Origin: Calycina herbarum
Taxonomy: Eukaryota > Ascomycota > Leotiomycetes > Helotiales > Pezizellaceae
Reading direction: 5' to 3'
Assembly: GCA_001414485.1 (NCBI GenBank)
Contig: LLEY01000096.1
Span: forward strand, 1-64,000
Length of the DNA: 64,000 nucleotides
The notes beneath the pieces were generated by a model that did not search any database, was not told the origin of the DNA, and worked only from the letters and a program-made list of their open reading frames with translations. The translations under genes and the position numbers were made by a program. Positions 22,177 through 34,947 of this stretch are shown here, one piece after another. Each line of letters begins with the position of its first letter. The first letter of the stretch is position 1.

Positions 22177-23010
22177 AAGGGGAAAAAAACCAAAACCTCA
22201 CTTGGATTCCCCCTTCCCCCTTCTACACTCTATACCAATCACACGAGGATAATTAATCCTACTGTCGAAATCATTCCGAGGGGGTCCTCGATAATTATCG
22301 TATCGTATAAAGTAATCTAATCAATACCGGATATCCAAGAATAACCGATAATATAACGTTTATCGGCGGAAAATAGTTCTTTCAGCCAAGAGCTAATAGA
22401 ATACTTAAGTCTTACTATTTTTCTTTAAAAAACAAAACATAAAGTTATATGTTTTATATAGTACTGTAAATTATAATTATTTATAACTCTTAAGAGAGTA
22501 ATCTTCTTATTCTAAGACTACTATATTAAAATTAAAGATTTATATAATAACTATTTAATATAATAAGATATAAGTTATATAATATTTATTTAGTATTAGA
22601 AGATATTAGTGTTAAAAACTCGATATTTATTATATTAGATAGGAATTTATAATATTTATTATATAATATATATCGCGATAATCTAATATAATATCGTATC
22701 GCTGTCTAAGTCTACTTATAAGAAGTCGCGCAAAAATATACATAGAAGAAAGAATATGGATAAATGCAGAGTTCGCTAGTTTAATATGGTCTAGCTTCTG
22801 GGGGGTTTTTTTTATTCTTGTTTTGCGTGGTTTTATTTTTCTGTAGAATAATAAAAGCTACGTCGTCTGTCTATTTACTGCCTGCCACTTTTAATGGTCC
22901 ACAAGGTGGCTGGCTGGCTGTCCGGAATTTTGTTGAACATCCCATCCCATCCTATCCCGTCTGCTTGAGAATCGTGGAGAAATCTTGGAAGAGTTGGTTT
23001 TCTGTGGAAG
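22177..23010. other. AT-rich island between genes
   Basis: 22,290-22,740 is strongly AT-rich, with TATAAT-like runs resembling the decayed sequence of the right half of the window. No frame or terminal repeat identifies it. It may be an old RIP-mutated repeat. Confidence 0.5.
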
Positions 23011-23550
23011 TGTACCATGGTCCTGGCGTATACGAGATATACGCGTATAAGCTATGGTGTATGTGTATACCATATCCACCTTTTTAAGCGTATGCGAGGC
23101 TATCCGAGAAGTCTCTTTGATTGCTAGAAGAGTAAGGAAAAATTTTTTAACACCTTGGGAAGAGATTTCAATACATAATAGATACTCCTTTTACTACTAG
23201 GACTTATAGGATATAGTTATTTAGGTCTCTTCTTCATTTTGTCTTAGAAAAGTAGTCGTAACTTGCTTTTTTTAAGGCCTCACTTAACTTCGCATGATTA
23301 TTATAGATATTGAAAAGGGGGGGGAAGGGGTATAGGGGTTACAAGACCAGGAGCTAGTAGAAAGAAGAAGACAACTTAAGAGAGGGGTAAAAGAGGGGCG
23401 GGAAGGCTTCATTTTTTAAAGAATATATATACGCATGCACCATAGCTTTGATTGTCGGAATAATATACGCTAGTGAATTCAAAGAATCAAAGAATCATGG
23501 TATACGGGTATACCATAGCTCATACGCGTATACGCTCGCACCATGGTACA
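23011..23550. mobile_element. 540-bp element with imperfect terminal inverted repeats
   Basis: The left end (23011-23075) and right end (23494-23550, reversed) both start TGTACCATGGT, then share GCGTATAC, CGCGTAT, AGCTATGGT and GTATACC blocks with small gaps. Flanks read GAAG on both sides (a possible 4-bp duplication). Alternatively the internal TA after TG is the target site and the element begins at CCATGG. The interior has no coding potential, so this is a MITE-like non-autonomous element of unknown family. Confidence 0.65.
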
Positions 23551-23984
23551 GAAGGAGCGACCCGTTGTCGTCGCATTGCTTGGAATTTCTTGGTAGTGAC
23601 TTTTCTTTCCCCCTTTCAGCAGCACAGATAAGACAGGTCGTAACTTTCTAGATATTCTTTTTTTTTGTTGTTGCTTGTAAGGTAGCTGGAACGTCGTTCC
23701 TGCCTGAAACTGAAAGGAAGCTACCTAATGTTCCCGGCTAGGTAGAATTACTCTGTGCTTCCGGATCTCATCTAGGGATGGATGGATGGATGGAATTGCC
23801 TAGTTTTTCCCAACAGGAAAATCGATGCACTGCAAACTATTATCGGTTTGCTTCGCGTTGCCTGGCGACGAGACTACAGACACGATTTACAAACTCTGTG
23901 TGTGTAAGCACGACTGTCTGAAAGAGACGAGGAGAGTAGGTGTGTTGAAATTTTGTATTCAGCAAGCTGGTGCTGGTGGGGGAG
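23551..23984. other. Intergenic, simple repeat only
   Basis: Contains a short GGAT tetranucleotide run near 23,778-23,793 and no gene that can be supported. Confidence 0.5.
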
Positions 23985-24525
23985 TGGTGAGTAAGCTGGC
24001 AAGTAATCCGCGAGTAAACTTCGAGTAATCCAAAGCTAAGCTTCGAGTAAAGTAAGCTGGTAAAAAAGTCTTATAAGTCTTATAAGCTTACTAAGTAGCT
24101 AGCGAGTCAGCTGGTAATTATCGAGTAAGATATGAAAAAACTAAGTAAGCTAATAAACCTACTAGTGAGTGAGCGGCTAAAATCTATTGAGTAAGCTGGT
24201 CAAATCTTTTAGCGAGCAAGCGAGTTAGAAAACTTTCAGAAAGTAAGCTAGTAAATAGCGAGTCAGCTAGTAGGTAGCTACGAAGTAAGCCAGTGATCTA
24301 GCGAGTCAGCTGGTAAAAAAACAATCGGGCTAGGAGTAAGCTTATGGTAAGCTACGAGTAAGCTGGTGATCCACCAAAGCGAAATCGCAAGTTAGCTAGT
24401 AATCCAGGGAGTAAGTTGGTAAAAGAAAACTGACGAGTAAGCCACAAGTAAGCTACAAGTAAGCCACGAGTAACCCGGGAGTAAGTCGTGAGTGAGCGGT
24501 AAAAATCTAGTGAGAGTACACTAGT
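23985..24525 (+). repeat. Degenerate minisatellite of AGTAAGC units
   Basis: About 540 bp in which short units of the form cgAGTAAGCtggtaa recur more than twenty times with drift. Variants are AGTCAGC, AGTAAGCC, AGTGAGCGG and AGTTAGC, spaced roughly 10-35 bp. Poly-A interruptions and CTAGCGAG separators occur. There is no open frame through it and no terminal repeats. Confidence 0.75.
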
Positions 24526-25122
24526 AATTACGTGCGCTCGACGTACATCGATTCTGCTACCCATCATCAGCATCCTTACACGCATAACCTCCCCGGGAGA
24601 TCACTTCCAAACAACCCGATCAAGAACAAAAACCATCACAATCACAAGATAACAAGTCAAATCTCATATACTCATTCTCAGTCAATTCAATTCAATTCTT
24701 CCCATCTATGCAAGTTTTCCCCATTTCATGCCGCCACCCCATTCATCTCATCCATTCATTCATAAAATCGTCCTGGAAGAGAAAGAAAAAACAATAAGGT
24801 TAACTTTTTTTCCGCCCCAAAGCCAAGGGATCCATCCCGATGCCACGCACGCAATGCAAGTAGACAGATGCAAAAATTTCGAGTCCGTTCCGTTCGTAAA
24901 AAGAGAAGCCGGCGATAAAAAGCGGGTTTGTGAGAAGAGAATAATAGGTGAAGTGAATTGAGGGAAGTTGGGCTGAAAAGAGGTTGTTGAGGAAATATTC
25001 GCGTCGAAAGTAGAAAGGCGAAGAGGACCAGTGAGATAAGCAAGAATAAAGGAGAGGCTAACTGAAGCAGTACCCATCATCCCATCCTGAAAATCCAACT
25101 AGTACACAATACTACAAGACAT
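24526..25122. other. 3' flank of the Tudor-SN gene
   Basis: 597 bp with CA/TC-rich stretches and no supported gene. It probably includes the 3' UTR of the gene ending at 25123. Confidence 0.5.
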
Positions 25123-28000
25123 CTAGTCCTCAGTAATATCACCATACTCCCACATGCCGTATCGCTTCTCCTTAGCACCATCTTGCGCATCTCTCAAAGT
25201 CTTGAAAACATCGCCGAAGCTACGCTCCCAAGGCTTCAGCTTGGTAGGAACCATAGCATGACCATCTCGAATGATATCAGTGTTGATGCTATCAGTCAAA
25301 TTCTGGCTCGTGTTCTGGTCGTAGAGAGTGACGTAAAGAGTCCCTTCTGGTGCGGTATAATCAACATTGGCGACTAATTCCTTGCCGGCGGTTGCCTCAG
25401 TAATGTATCCAATAGCATCCTCCAGGTAATCCTTGTTGGTTGGAAGTTGAATCAGAGAAAGGACGGCATCAACAGCTTGTGGACGGAGCTTTTGTGGAGA
25501 AAATTGAGGTGCCAAAGGACGTAAAGCGGACCAAGGCTTCTTTTCACTGTTACCATAATCGACATAGACAATTTCTGCCTCCTTTCCTGGGCGGTCATTG
25601 GCACGGATACGGGCACGATACCACTGGTCATCTGCGGAAAACTTTGCTGCAACATATTCTCCGGTCTTAGGTGGGCCTGGAAGACCAGCCTTGTTGGCCG
25701 AGTTCAAATGGAAAGATTTAAATTGGGACATCATAGTCTCGAGAGCAGATGTGCCAGTACCGATGATTTGCAACTTGATCTTGCCATCCTCGTCAATATT
25801 GGTAACGCAAACATCACGATAATCCTTTTCGCGTGAAACTGGAGCTGATTCGACATTTGATCCGTTGGCAGGTGCGCTGTCATCTTCTTCAACATCGAAA
25901 GAAGGATCCCAATCAACCCAGAGACCCTTTCGTCCTTCCTTGGCTCGCTTCTCGGCTGCTTGAAGCTCAGTGGCGTTTCCAGATTGTTCTGCTGAATATG
26001 CGTGAACGGTAGCAAAGCCCTCGTCGACGAGGACTTTGGCGAAAGATTCCTTATTAATGTATAGTGCACCGATAAAGCCACCGACTTTATCAATATTGTG
26101 CACATCAATCTCAACATCTCGCTGGGTCAATCGCTTTGTGGCAAGATCGTGTGCTTCTTGACCAAAAGGCTCTGCCTTGTCATTTGGACCTCTCGCGGAT
26201 TTTGGTGCTCGGATTCCACCAAGAACAAAGTTGAGCTTGATGTTTTCTCTAGGGATGAGGACAACAAATCTGGAGCCACCCTTGACGAAATCAACAATTG
26301 CTGGAATCTTCTTTTGTCGTTGTAATCCTGCTACTTGCATCTTGGCCTTTTGTAAAGATTCAGACGCATCAACATATTGCTTTGCCTTGGAAGCCTTTCC
26401 AGACCACATTCCCTTCTTTTCTTCCTTTGCAGTCTCCTGCGCAGCTAGAAGTTCATCATAGTTTGGGGCACGATCGGTGTCATCTCGTCGATGACGAATT
26501 ACTGAACACCAACCTTCTTGGACGAGAAGTAATCCAATATTCTTGTCGTTGAGAGTAATGGTGGCGACTTCCTTGGCATCATATTCTCCGGTTGCTGGAC
26601 GTGAGCCATCGATACTCATGCGAACATGTTTACCAATAACCTTCTTTCTTAAAAATTCCTTTGCTTCGTCTCGGAATGGAGATTCGGCTGCTTCTGAAGG
26701 ACGAGGTCCTCGAACACTGCTAAGATTAATTCGCTTTTCGACGCCTGCTCGGTTTCGAACATAGATGACATCGGCACTGAAGACTCTAGTGACATGAGCT
26801 TCGAGGGTGCCTGCACCAGCTGCCTTGGCAACGTGGTCCTTGAATACACCCTTCTTTCCTGACTGAGCAACCTTTTCTGCCTCACGGAGAACAGGCATTT
26901 CAGCACCAAGAAGTGTTGAGTGGAAATCCGTACATCTTGCTAGGCCGGCTTCTAAAAGAAACTTCGCGATAGAGCCTCGAGGATGGCGGACCGAGGCGAC
27001 CAGTTGGCTTTGAGGGCTGAGGCCGAGAATATCAACTTTAACGTTTCGTTGTAATAGTCGTTCTTCCACAAATCGACGAGCCTCATTTCCATGTTCTTCG
27101 GCAGGTTGTGTCTGACCATTGGAAGGGTTGACTCTCTCTGTGGTAGGAGCACGAATTCCAGCAACCAAAGTCATAACTAGAACATGTCAGTATAGATTTC
27201 TAGAGTAGGTTTCTCAAGAACTTACCTTGGATGTGTTCTGTGGGTGAAATAATCAAACGCACAAGCATGCGGTCGCCGCTCAATACGCGCTCGACCAGAC
27301 CATCCACAGTCTTCCCCTTGTAGTTGTCCAAAAAGGCTTGCGCATCGCCCATATCATGTTGAACATTGATTCGGCCTCCAGATGGTTGCCATTGACCTTT
27401 GTCCTCGCTGCGGGCTGTTGCTTCGAGTAAACGTAGTCTGTCTAACTGCGAAAGAGCGTCTGGAGAGTCTTCCTTGCGACCAGCGTCATCTCTGAGTTTG
27501 AGCCAGCCCTCCTCTACCATTTGCTCAGGAAGTCGTCTCCCGTCGTTAAGATAGACAATGCCGTATTCGCGCTTCGTGTTTGGAATCGTGTAGAGGACTT
27601 GGAACTGCACAAGCTTTCCCACAACCATCTTTCGGAGCGCATCGCGTGAGTCATAGGCCCATTGTTCATCCCCCTCCTTTTTCAGATGTGGCGATGTACA
27701 ATAAGCAAGGGAAAGAATTCGTTCGCGATCTGGATTGTCGACGGAGCTCAAGACGAGGCTGTCGCCGCTGAGGACGGACTTGACCTTGGCTTGATTGAGA
27801 ACCATACTGCTGTATCTGGCGGGAGGGACGTTGGCGCGGGGAGGATTGGCAGGTTTAGGAGGGGTTACAGGAATATCAGGACGAGCTCTAGGAAAGGGTG
27901 GCATTAGATTAGCAATGTCTTGGGAAGAGAGCGACGGCTGTGGAGAGCTGGGCCCCGAGCTGCCGGTGGCATAGCCAATCTTGACATCGCGGACGCCCAT
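25123..28000 (-). CDS. SND1: Tudor staphylococcal nuclease (SND1/Tudor-SN)
   Basis: Two exons, 28000-27226 and 27176-25123, with a 49-nt intron (GTAAGT, CTGAC branch, CTAG acceptor), giving 942 residues. The start at 28000 follows CACCATC. Domain order: a Pro-rich leader (1-65); four SN-like OB folds at about 68-205, 232-375, 382-517 and 550-679; a Tudor domain at about 764-819 (GEYVAAKFSADDQWYRARI, VDYGNSEKKPWSALRPL); and a partial fifth SN fold at about 839-937. The family binds and cleaves structured or edited RNA and works in transcription, splicing, stress granules and RNA decay. The Pro-rich leader is longer than in human SND1 (910 residues). Active-site residues of the nuclease folds were not checked individually. 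Confidence 0.93.
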
Positions 28001-28960
28001 GATGGTGGTGGTATTGTAGGTGTTGTGTAGGTGTTGTGTAGGTGCTGCCTGCTCAAGTTCTGTGGTTCTGCGAATAGCGAATGTGGTGTGTGGTGTGTTG
28101 TGTGTAATTCGTAAACGTAAAAAGAATGAATGGCTGGAGGGGGAAAACTGCTGGCGGGTGGGTGGTTGTGTTGGATGATGATTGCAGAGGAGAGAAGTCG
28201 CAATGGCAATCTCCAAGAGGAAAAAAGCTGTTTGGTAGGGTGGTGGTCTTGTATTTGGAAAATCCCAAGCGTTGAAGGTGGTTTGTGGTTGTAGCGTGCG
28301 TGCGTGCTTTCCCCAATGGACCAGCTGGTGACGGGAGATGCTCTTTTTGTAGGGAAGTCGCAGAACCACAGAAAAGGCTGCAAGATGGAAAGGTTGCCTT
28401 TGGGTGGTGAATTCAAGATCGGAAGTTGTCAAGGAAGCGCATGGAAGGAGCGACCAACTCTCCATCTCTCCAACTCTCCATCTCTCCATCTCTCCATCTC
28501 TCCATCTCTCCATCTCTCCATCTCTCCATCTGCACCACCAACGCCGATTCACCACCACCACCACCACCACCATCATGCCGCATGCTAAAGCTCGGTGTAG
28601 GCTGAGAAAGAAATCGGGTACTCACAGCGTTATCCAAACAATTATCCCGAGTCTATTCCAAGATCGAAAGGTTACAGGTTCAAATTTGGGTGGGGATTTG
28701 GGATTGAGTGAGAAGTCTGCTGGCAATGGGTGAAGGGACAGATTGACTGAGAGATGGTCGAGGTCGTTAATTTGTAAATCGCCCATCAATCCCCCCTTGT
28801 TCAGAACCCCGCTGCAGTGGAGACGCTAGCCAAGGATCCCCAGTCATTATAGGTGGCCTTCCAGGTTCTAAGGTTAGGGGTTCACCCAGACCAGACCTCA
28901 GCTCTGCTACAAAAAAAAAAACAACTCCGCGCGACCAAATCGATTTTTTGGAAATAACTT
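28001..28960. promoter_or_regulatory. Promoter and leader of Tudor-SN, last euchromatic sequence
   Basis: 960 bp upstream of the Tudor-SN start, rich in polypyrimidine and CAC repeats. The frame open through it on the minus strand is made of the tandem repeat and is not protein-like. The base composition switches to AT-rich at about 28,960. Confidence 0.5.
28456..28531 (+). repeat. 8-bp tandem repeat (CCATCTCT)n
   Basis: About nine units of CCATCTCT (two with CCAACTCT) followed at 28,548-28,573 by a CAC trinucleotide run. It lies 460-530 bp upstream of the Tudor-SN start codon. Confidence 0.85.
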
Positions 28961-29227
28961 AATAACCACGCCTTATAACACCTGTCTAATACGTGTAATC
29001 GTCTTTTAAGAGCCTACTCTCTTAATAGCGAACTATATAGTATCGGGTTAGTCTTTAGTTAAGAAGAAAGATACTAATAGACGTATTTATAGCTTTTATC
29101 TTCTAGCTAAGATATAATAACTTAAAGTATATAGTAACTATAGCGCTAAAGAAAAGAGAAAAGTAGTATCTAATAGTACTATAATTCTCTTTTTTAGCTT
29201 AGTTATTAAATACCTCTTTATATTAGA
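28961..29227. other. AT-rich repeat remnant at heterochromatin edge
   Basis: 267 bp of decayed AT-rich sequence outside element D. No terminal repeat or protein signal, so the element it came from is unidentified. Confidence 0.45.
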
Positions 29228-29455
29228 TATTACGAATTATAGTTATATAGTAAGTAGTCTAGATAGCGCTCTAATAAGACAAGGTACGACATCTAGGAAT
29301 AGAAGATAGTATAAGAGAGAATTAGTAATATAGAAGATATTTAAGAGTTTTAGAATCTTACTATTATAAGACTATTAGAAGTTATATATAGTTATATAAC
29401 GTAATCGCTTTAATCGTCTTAATCGTCTTAATCGCGAGCGATATAAGCGATATAA
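29228..29455 (+). repeat. Element D 5' LTR, left part
   Basis: Starts TATTACGAATTATAG, the mutated form of the TGTTACGAATCACG start kept better in element C. It breaks off at the TATAA duplication (29451-29455) where A entered. Confidence 0.75.
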
Positions 29456-29917
29456 TATAACGAAACTTAAACGAACTAAACAAAAGATAACTAAGTCTCG
29501 AAGATTAGTATATAAGTAAGAAGTACAGATATACTAGGTTGTTTACTTAGAAGTAAACTCGTTACTTATATCAAAGATATTAAATAAGATAATAAGATTA
29601 ATAACTAAAGTTAAGTACGAAGCTTCTATCTAATAGTAGAAGTATTAGTCTTATATAGAACCTTTCGTTTATATTAGAATCCTACTTAGTAGAAGTCCTG
29701 AAAATAGAGTCTAACTCTATTTCTAGAGCTTCTTAAAACTAGACTCTATTATCTAACTATTCCTAACCGAGTTATATAATATAATTATAATAAGATCTTA
29801 GGATTATATATTCTACTATATTTAATTCTCTCTTTCTTTAGAGTTATAATAGTACTCGTTCTATTAGAGCGTTGTCTAGACTTTACTTTATTATATACTA
29901 GTATATAATTTATAATA
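29456..29917 (-). repeat. Element A 3' LTR
   Basis: 462 bp matching 51895-52356. Differences are mostly transitions. It begins TATAACGAAACTT and ends TTTATAATA on the plus strand. Confidence 0.9.
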
Positions 29918-29989
29918 CTATTCTCTTCTTAACTTAGTATATCTCTTATACTAGAATATAATCTTAAAATATATTATTAGATAGGTATT

Positions 29990-30470
29990 AACTCTCTTTT
30001 ATATATAAATATATTCTTCTCTTATATTAAATAAAAAGAACGTCTAGCTCTTACTATTTAAATCGAATCTATATAATATTTAGTAATAACTTATTCTTTT
30101 TATTAAAAACAGTCTTATCGATGTTTTTTAGAGCTTTCTAAATCCTCTTATTACTCTAAGTATATTCGATTAAAAAGGTTCTATAATAGCTTTAGCTATC
30201 TTATTATTTCTTTCTCTAGATTTTAAAAACCTATATATCGATTTTTCTTTAGCCTTATATATAAACAACTCTCTATTACTCTTCTAAGTCCTTCTTCTTC
30301 GAGTTCTCTTTCTAAGTCCTTATAGTTTCCTACTTTCGAGATAGCCTCTTTTATTAAGCAGGTGCTTTCTAATAATATTTCTTTGTCTAATCCTAGTTCT
30401 AAGTTCTAGGCAGCTCTAGGTTTTATTAGTAGAACTTCTAAAGTATCTCTAAGTAACAGGTAAGGCTTCT
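29990..30470 (+). pseudogene. Cys-rich antisense ORF remnant in element A
   Basis: Opposite in strand to the A polyprotein and lying between its chromodomain and 3' LTR. The plus strand gives a mostly open frame with a Cys at about 30,120 and, near 30,145-30,190, Tyr codons (TAT/TAC) where the counterpart pattern suggests Cys, consistent with TGT-to-TAT RIP. A Ser/Leu-rich and Phe-rich stretch follows. Position and layout match the better-preserved antisense frame of element C. Boundaries are approximate. Confidence 0.45.
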
Positions 30471-33400
30471 TTTTAGTTCTTAAGTATTCTCTAAGTATAG
30501 ATAATCTAGCTATTTAATTAAATACTTAACTTATTCTCTAATAAGTTTATAGTTAAGAATTCTTTTAACTTTATATTTAGTATTTAGGTTAACTAGTTAG
30601 ATTTCTATAAGTAGAGCTAGTAGTACTCTCGGTAGTACTAGTTTAAGTAGAGATATATAGAATACTAGATAGATGTTTATTATCTTTAGTAGTACTAGTT
30701 TATAATTTAAAGATTCTCTAACTTATTTGATTTTAAATAGTTTAAGTTTTTTATAGTTTAATTTATTACTTAGTCTTTTTATATTAATATTTTTTCGTAC
30801 TAAGTAGACTTTATCTCTCTCTTTTAGTATTAGCTTCTAACTATATTATTTATTATAGTAGTATACGTTTCTTTTAGCTATAAACTATAAATCCTTTATA
30901 AGTTCCTTATATAGCCTCTTAATTTTTAAAACCTAAATATAAGTAAGCTAGTTATTAATAGTCGTAGATAGTAGTTCTTAATATACTATTAATTCGTATC
31001 TAAAGTTAGCGTAGAATAGTATAATAAGTATTATTTCTATTACTAAACTATTATAAGTAAACTATACTAAAGGTAGTAGTTCTACCTAGTTGTCTTACTA
31101 GTAGTTTATATAGTAATAGAGGTATATTTCTACTACTTAGTTTATACGTTCGTTTTCTCTATTTATTTAAGAGTAGAAAGCTATAGAAAGCTTTCTCTTT
31201 ATATCTAATCGTCTTATAAGAGCGATCTACAATTTAGAGGTAAAGAGTTTATCTCTATTTAAGAGTATTTCTTCTAGTAGTCTATGTCTTAAGACTACTT
31301 CTCTAAGGAATATAAATACTAATTTCTTAGCTATACTTGATTCTATATATACTATTAGAATTATATATTTTATAAGTTATTCTATAATAACTAGGATTAA
31401 GTTATACTTAACTCTTATTATTAGATATTTAGATTTTAGTAATTTAATAATAAAATCTAAAGATATTAATTTCTAAGGTATTTATAGTATTAAAGTAGTA
31501 TTTATCTATTTATAAGAAGTATAGTAGAAAGCCTTATTCCTAGTATAGGTATTATATTCTACTATTACTTTCTTAACTATTATAGATAACTAATTAATAT
31601 AGTAGTATTATCTTATTTACTAGAGAGTTCTATAAATTCCTTAGTAGTTATAAATAAGCGTAGTATAGTATTCTTATATAAACTCCTTTATATACGAGCT
31701 AGGAACCTATAATTTCCCTTTTATATATTAGTTATAACCTTTATAAATACTCTAAATTTTATTTATTTAGATATTATTTATTACTACTATTTTATATATA
31801 GTAGGTACTAAGTTACTATTTTTATTATACTTTAATATTACTATATTAATATATTTCTTATTTTCTTTATAGCCTAGTTTCTAGCTTAGAGTATTAGCTT
31901 AAGCGTTACTTATTCTACTAATATATCGAATAATTATCTTAAATCCTACTAAGGTTTTAAACTACCTAGCTAGGTGTTTAGTAACGAGTTCCTTAGTTAT
32001 AGTAAACGTTTTTAGGTTTAGATAATTAGTAAGTACTATTACTAGGTACGTTATACTCTAGAAGTAAATCCTCTATTCTTTAAGAGCTAGAATAATAGCT
32101 ATTAGTTCTTTATTATAAATACTATAATTCTATTATACTATATTAAAAGTTTTTAAGAAATATACTATAGATATAAGTTTTTCTATCTTATTTAGTTATA
32201 GATATATAGCACCTACTACTATATCTAAGATATTTATTTCTATTATACTTAGTTTCTTATAATTAAAATCGTATAAAATAGGTTTTATTATAAACTATTC
32301 TTTAATTTCCTAAAAGACCTTTTTAGCTATCTTATCTTAGATAAAAGTTATAGCTTTTCTAGTTACTATTAACATAGGTTTTATAATCTTTATATAGTCT
32401 TTAATAAATAGTTAATAGAAATTAGTAAATCCTAAGAAGGATTATATATCTTTAACGTTCTTTAGTAATTCCTATTTAATAACTATATAGATCTTTTCTA
32501 GATCTATTTTTATTTTTACTAAGTTAAATACTAATCTAAAGAAGAGAGTTCTAATAACTTTAAACTCGTATTTTAAGAGTTTTAGACAAGAGTCTACTTT
32601 AGTAAGCCTTTATAAGACTTCTCTTATATAGCTCTTATATTCTTCTAGATTTTCTAAGAAGATTAATATATTATCTAAAATAATATATAACAGTTACTTC
32701 TAGAAGATCTTCTAGAATACTATTATTCTATCTCTAATAAGTAGCTAGTATATTAGTTAAACTAAAAGATATTACTATATACTTATAAAGTCTTAATAGT
32801 AAGATAAACGTAGTCTTCTATTTATAGCTTATTTTAATTCTAATTAATTTATAGACGTTTTATTAATCTAGTTTTATAAATTTCTTTACTTAGTCTAACT
32901 TATCTTATAAGTACTAGCTAGTTAGTAATAGATAAGCGTTCTTAATTATTATATTATTTAGTTCTCTATAATTAATATATACTTATCTATTTAGATTATC
33001 CTTTTTCTTAATAATAAGTATATTTAAAGAGATAAGCGATTTAGATTTCTAAATATATCTCTTCTTTATTCCTTATTAGATATAACTTTCTAATAAAGCT
33101 AAGTTATTCTAGTTATATAGTTAAAGCTTTTACTTTCTAAGATTATAACTCTCTATTAATTTAATCTTATAATCTTATAACTAATAATTAAGAAGAGTAT
33201 ATATATCTTCTAAGTATTTAAATAATTTTATAAATTCTCTATACTATATAGGTATTTCGTTATCAGCTTTCTTACTAACCTATAGAGGACCTTAGATAAG
33301 ATGTTCTAGTATCTTAGAAGAGGTAATACTAATCTTATTCTAGCTTTAAAGTTATAAATACAAACCTACGTATTTATATCGACTAAAGGTTATTATTCTA

Positions 33401-34947
33401 GCTTTCTAGTTGATTTCTAGATTATATCTTTAAATCTATAATATACTAAGTATTACTTTCTTACTCTCTATTTTAATAATATTAAATTATATATCTAAAT
33501 AGTATTCTTTAATATTAATTTTTACTAGAATAGTTTACTAATTAATAATCCTATTTTAGTATATAATATTTATTCTATTAACTACTCCTAGATAATATAG
33601 TCTTATTTCTTTAATTAGAACGTTTAGCTTTTTTTAAGCTATTAGAGAAATAAAGTTATCTATTACTTCTAAGTCTATTATAACTTATAACTTTTTTCCT
33701 TATATCTCTATAGTTATTACTAACTGTTTTTCTTCTAAAATAGTATTTAATTTTACTTTAATATATTAGACTTTAAAAGATCGATTTTCTTAGTTAAATT
33801 TTCGTTCTTTCTTACTTCTATACTATAGAAAGAATCTTACTTTTTCCTAGTCTATATATACTATCTTATATACTAATTAATATTCTATGATTTCTATAGT
33901 CTTAGAAGTTCTTCTTATAAATCGTTTTAGTAAGTTTCTATATCTATATTAAATCTATCTATAATTAGTTTTATTAATAGTTTCTATAGACTATAGCTTC
34001 TCTATATATAGATAATCTAAAGTAGCTTCTAGTATACTTATCTCTAGTTTTATATATTAAACCTTAAAAGTATAATCTTTTAAATTCTTTTCCTTAACTA
34101 TTTAAATCTAAGACTAAGAAAAGAATACTACTTCTTTCTTATTAGATAAAGCTACTTCGTATATCTAATAATATTCTACTATTCTAGCAGGTTTTAGTAA
34201 GATTCCTTTAAACTATTTCTATAATAACTAGTCTATAGTTAGACTTAGTTTATATTATATCTATCGTACTATTATTTCTTAAATTATTTCTATAAACTAT
34301 AGTTCTTCTACTAAAGAGTAGTAGAATTCTTCTAGTTCTGTTTTAAACTATTTAGTAATATTAAGCTCTCTTTACTTCTAGAATAGTATACTAAATAACT
34401 TCTATAAACTGTATTTTCTAAATACTAGTCTATTATTCCTAATTAATATAACTACGATATATTACTTAAATTCCTCTAATATAATATCTTTAAGTATTAT
34501 TCTAAGAAAAGAGGTTTTAATTTAACTTTTAAACTCTATTAGAACTTACTATATCTACGTACTAGTTTCTTCTAAAATATTATATACCTTTTATATATCT
34601 TCTACCTTAGACTAGATAGGTTTCTTAACTTGCTATTAGCTAAGCTTAAGTTCTTTTTTCTTAATAGTTTCTTATCTAGTAATTAGACTAACTAGAGTTA
34701 TTATTTTAGAGTTATTTCTTATAAAAATATATATTATTAAGATAGTTGGATTAACTTCTTATATAGTATAAGAACTCTAGAAGTCTAGCTTCTAATTATT
34801 AATATATATCTATTAATTTCCTTATTTAAATATTCTAAGAAAAGCCTAAGTTTCTCTAACTTTAGAGTTCTTATTTCTAATCTCTCTCTCTAAACTAGAG
34901 AATAAGTCTAATATTTCTAAAGAACTAGTTAATAGTAGTAATTTATA

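Noticed and set aside
23985..24525. CRISPR-like or telomere-like array
   Set aside because: Units are too short and irregular, spacers are not unique fixed-length sequences, and the genome is fungal.
28001..28576. N-terminal extension of Tudor-SN with Glu-Arg-Trp repeats
   Set aside because: It is translation of the 8-bp tandem repeat and leader; the ATG at 28000 has good context and starts a family-like protein.
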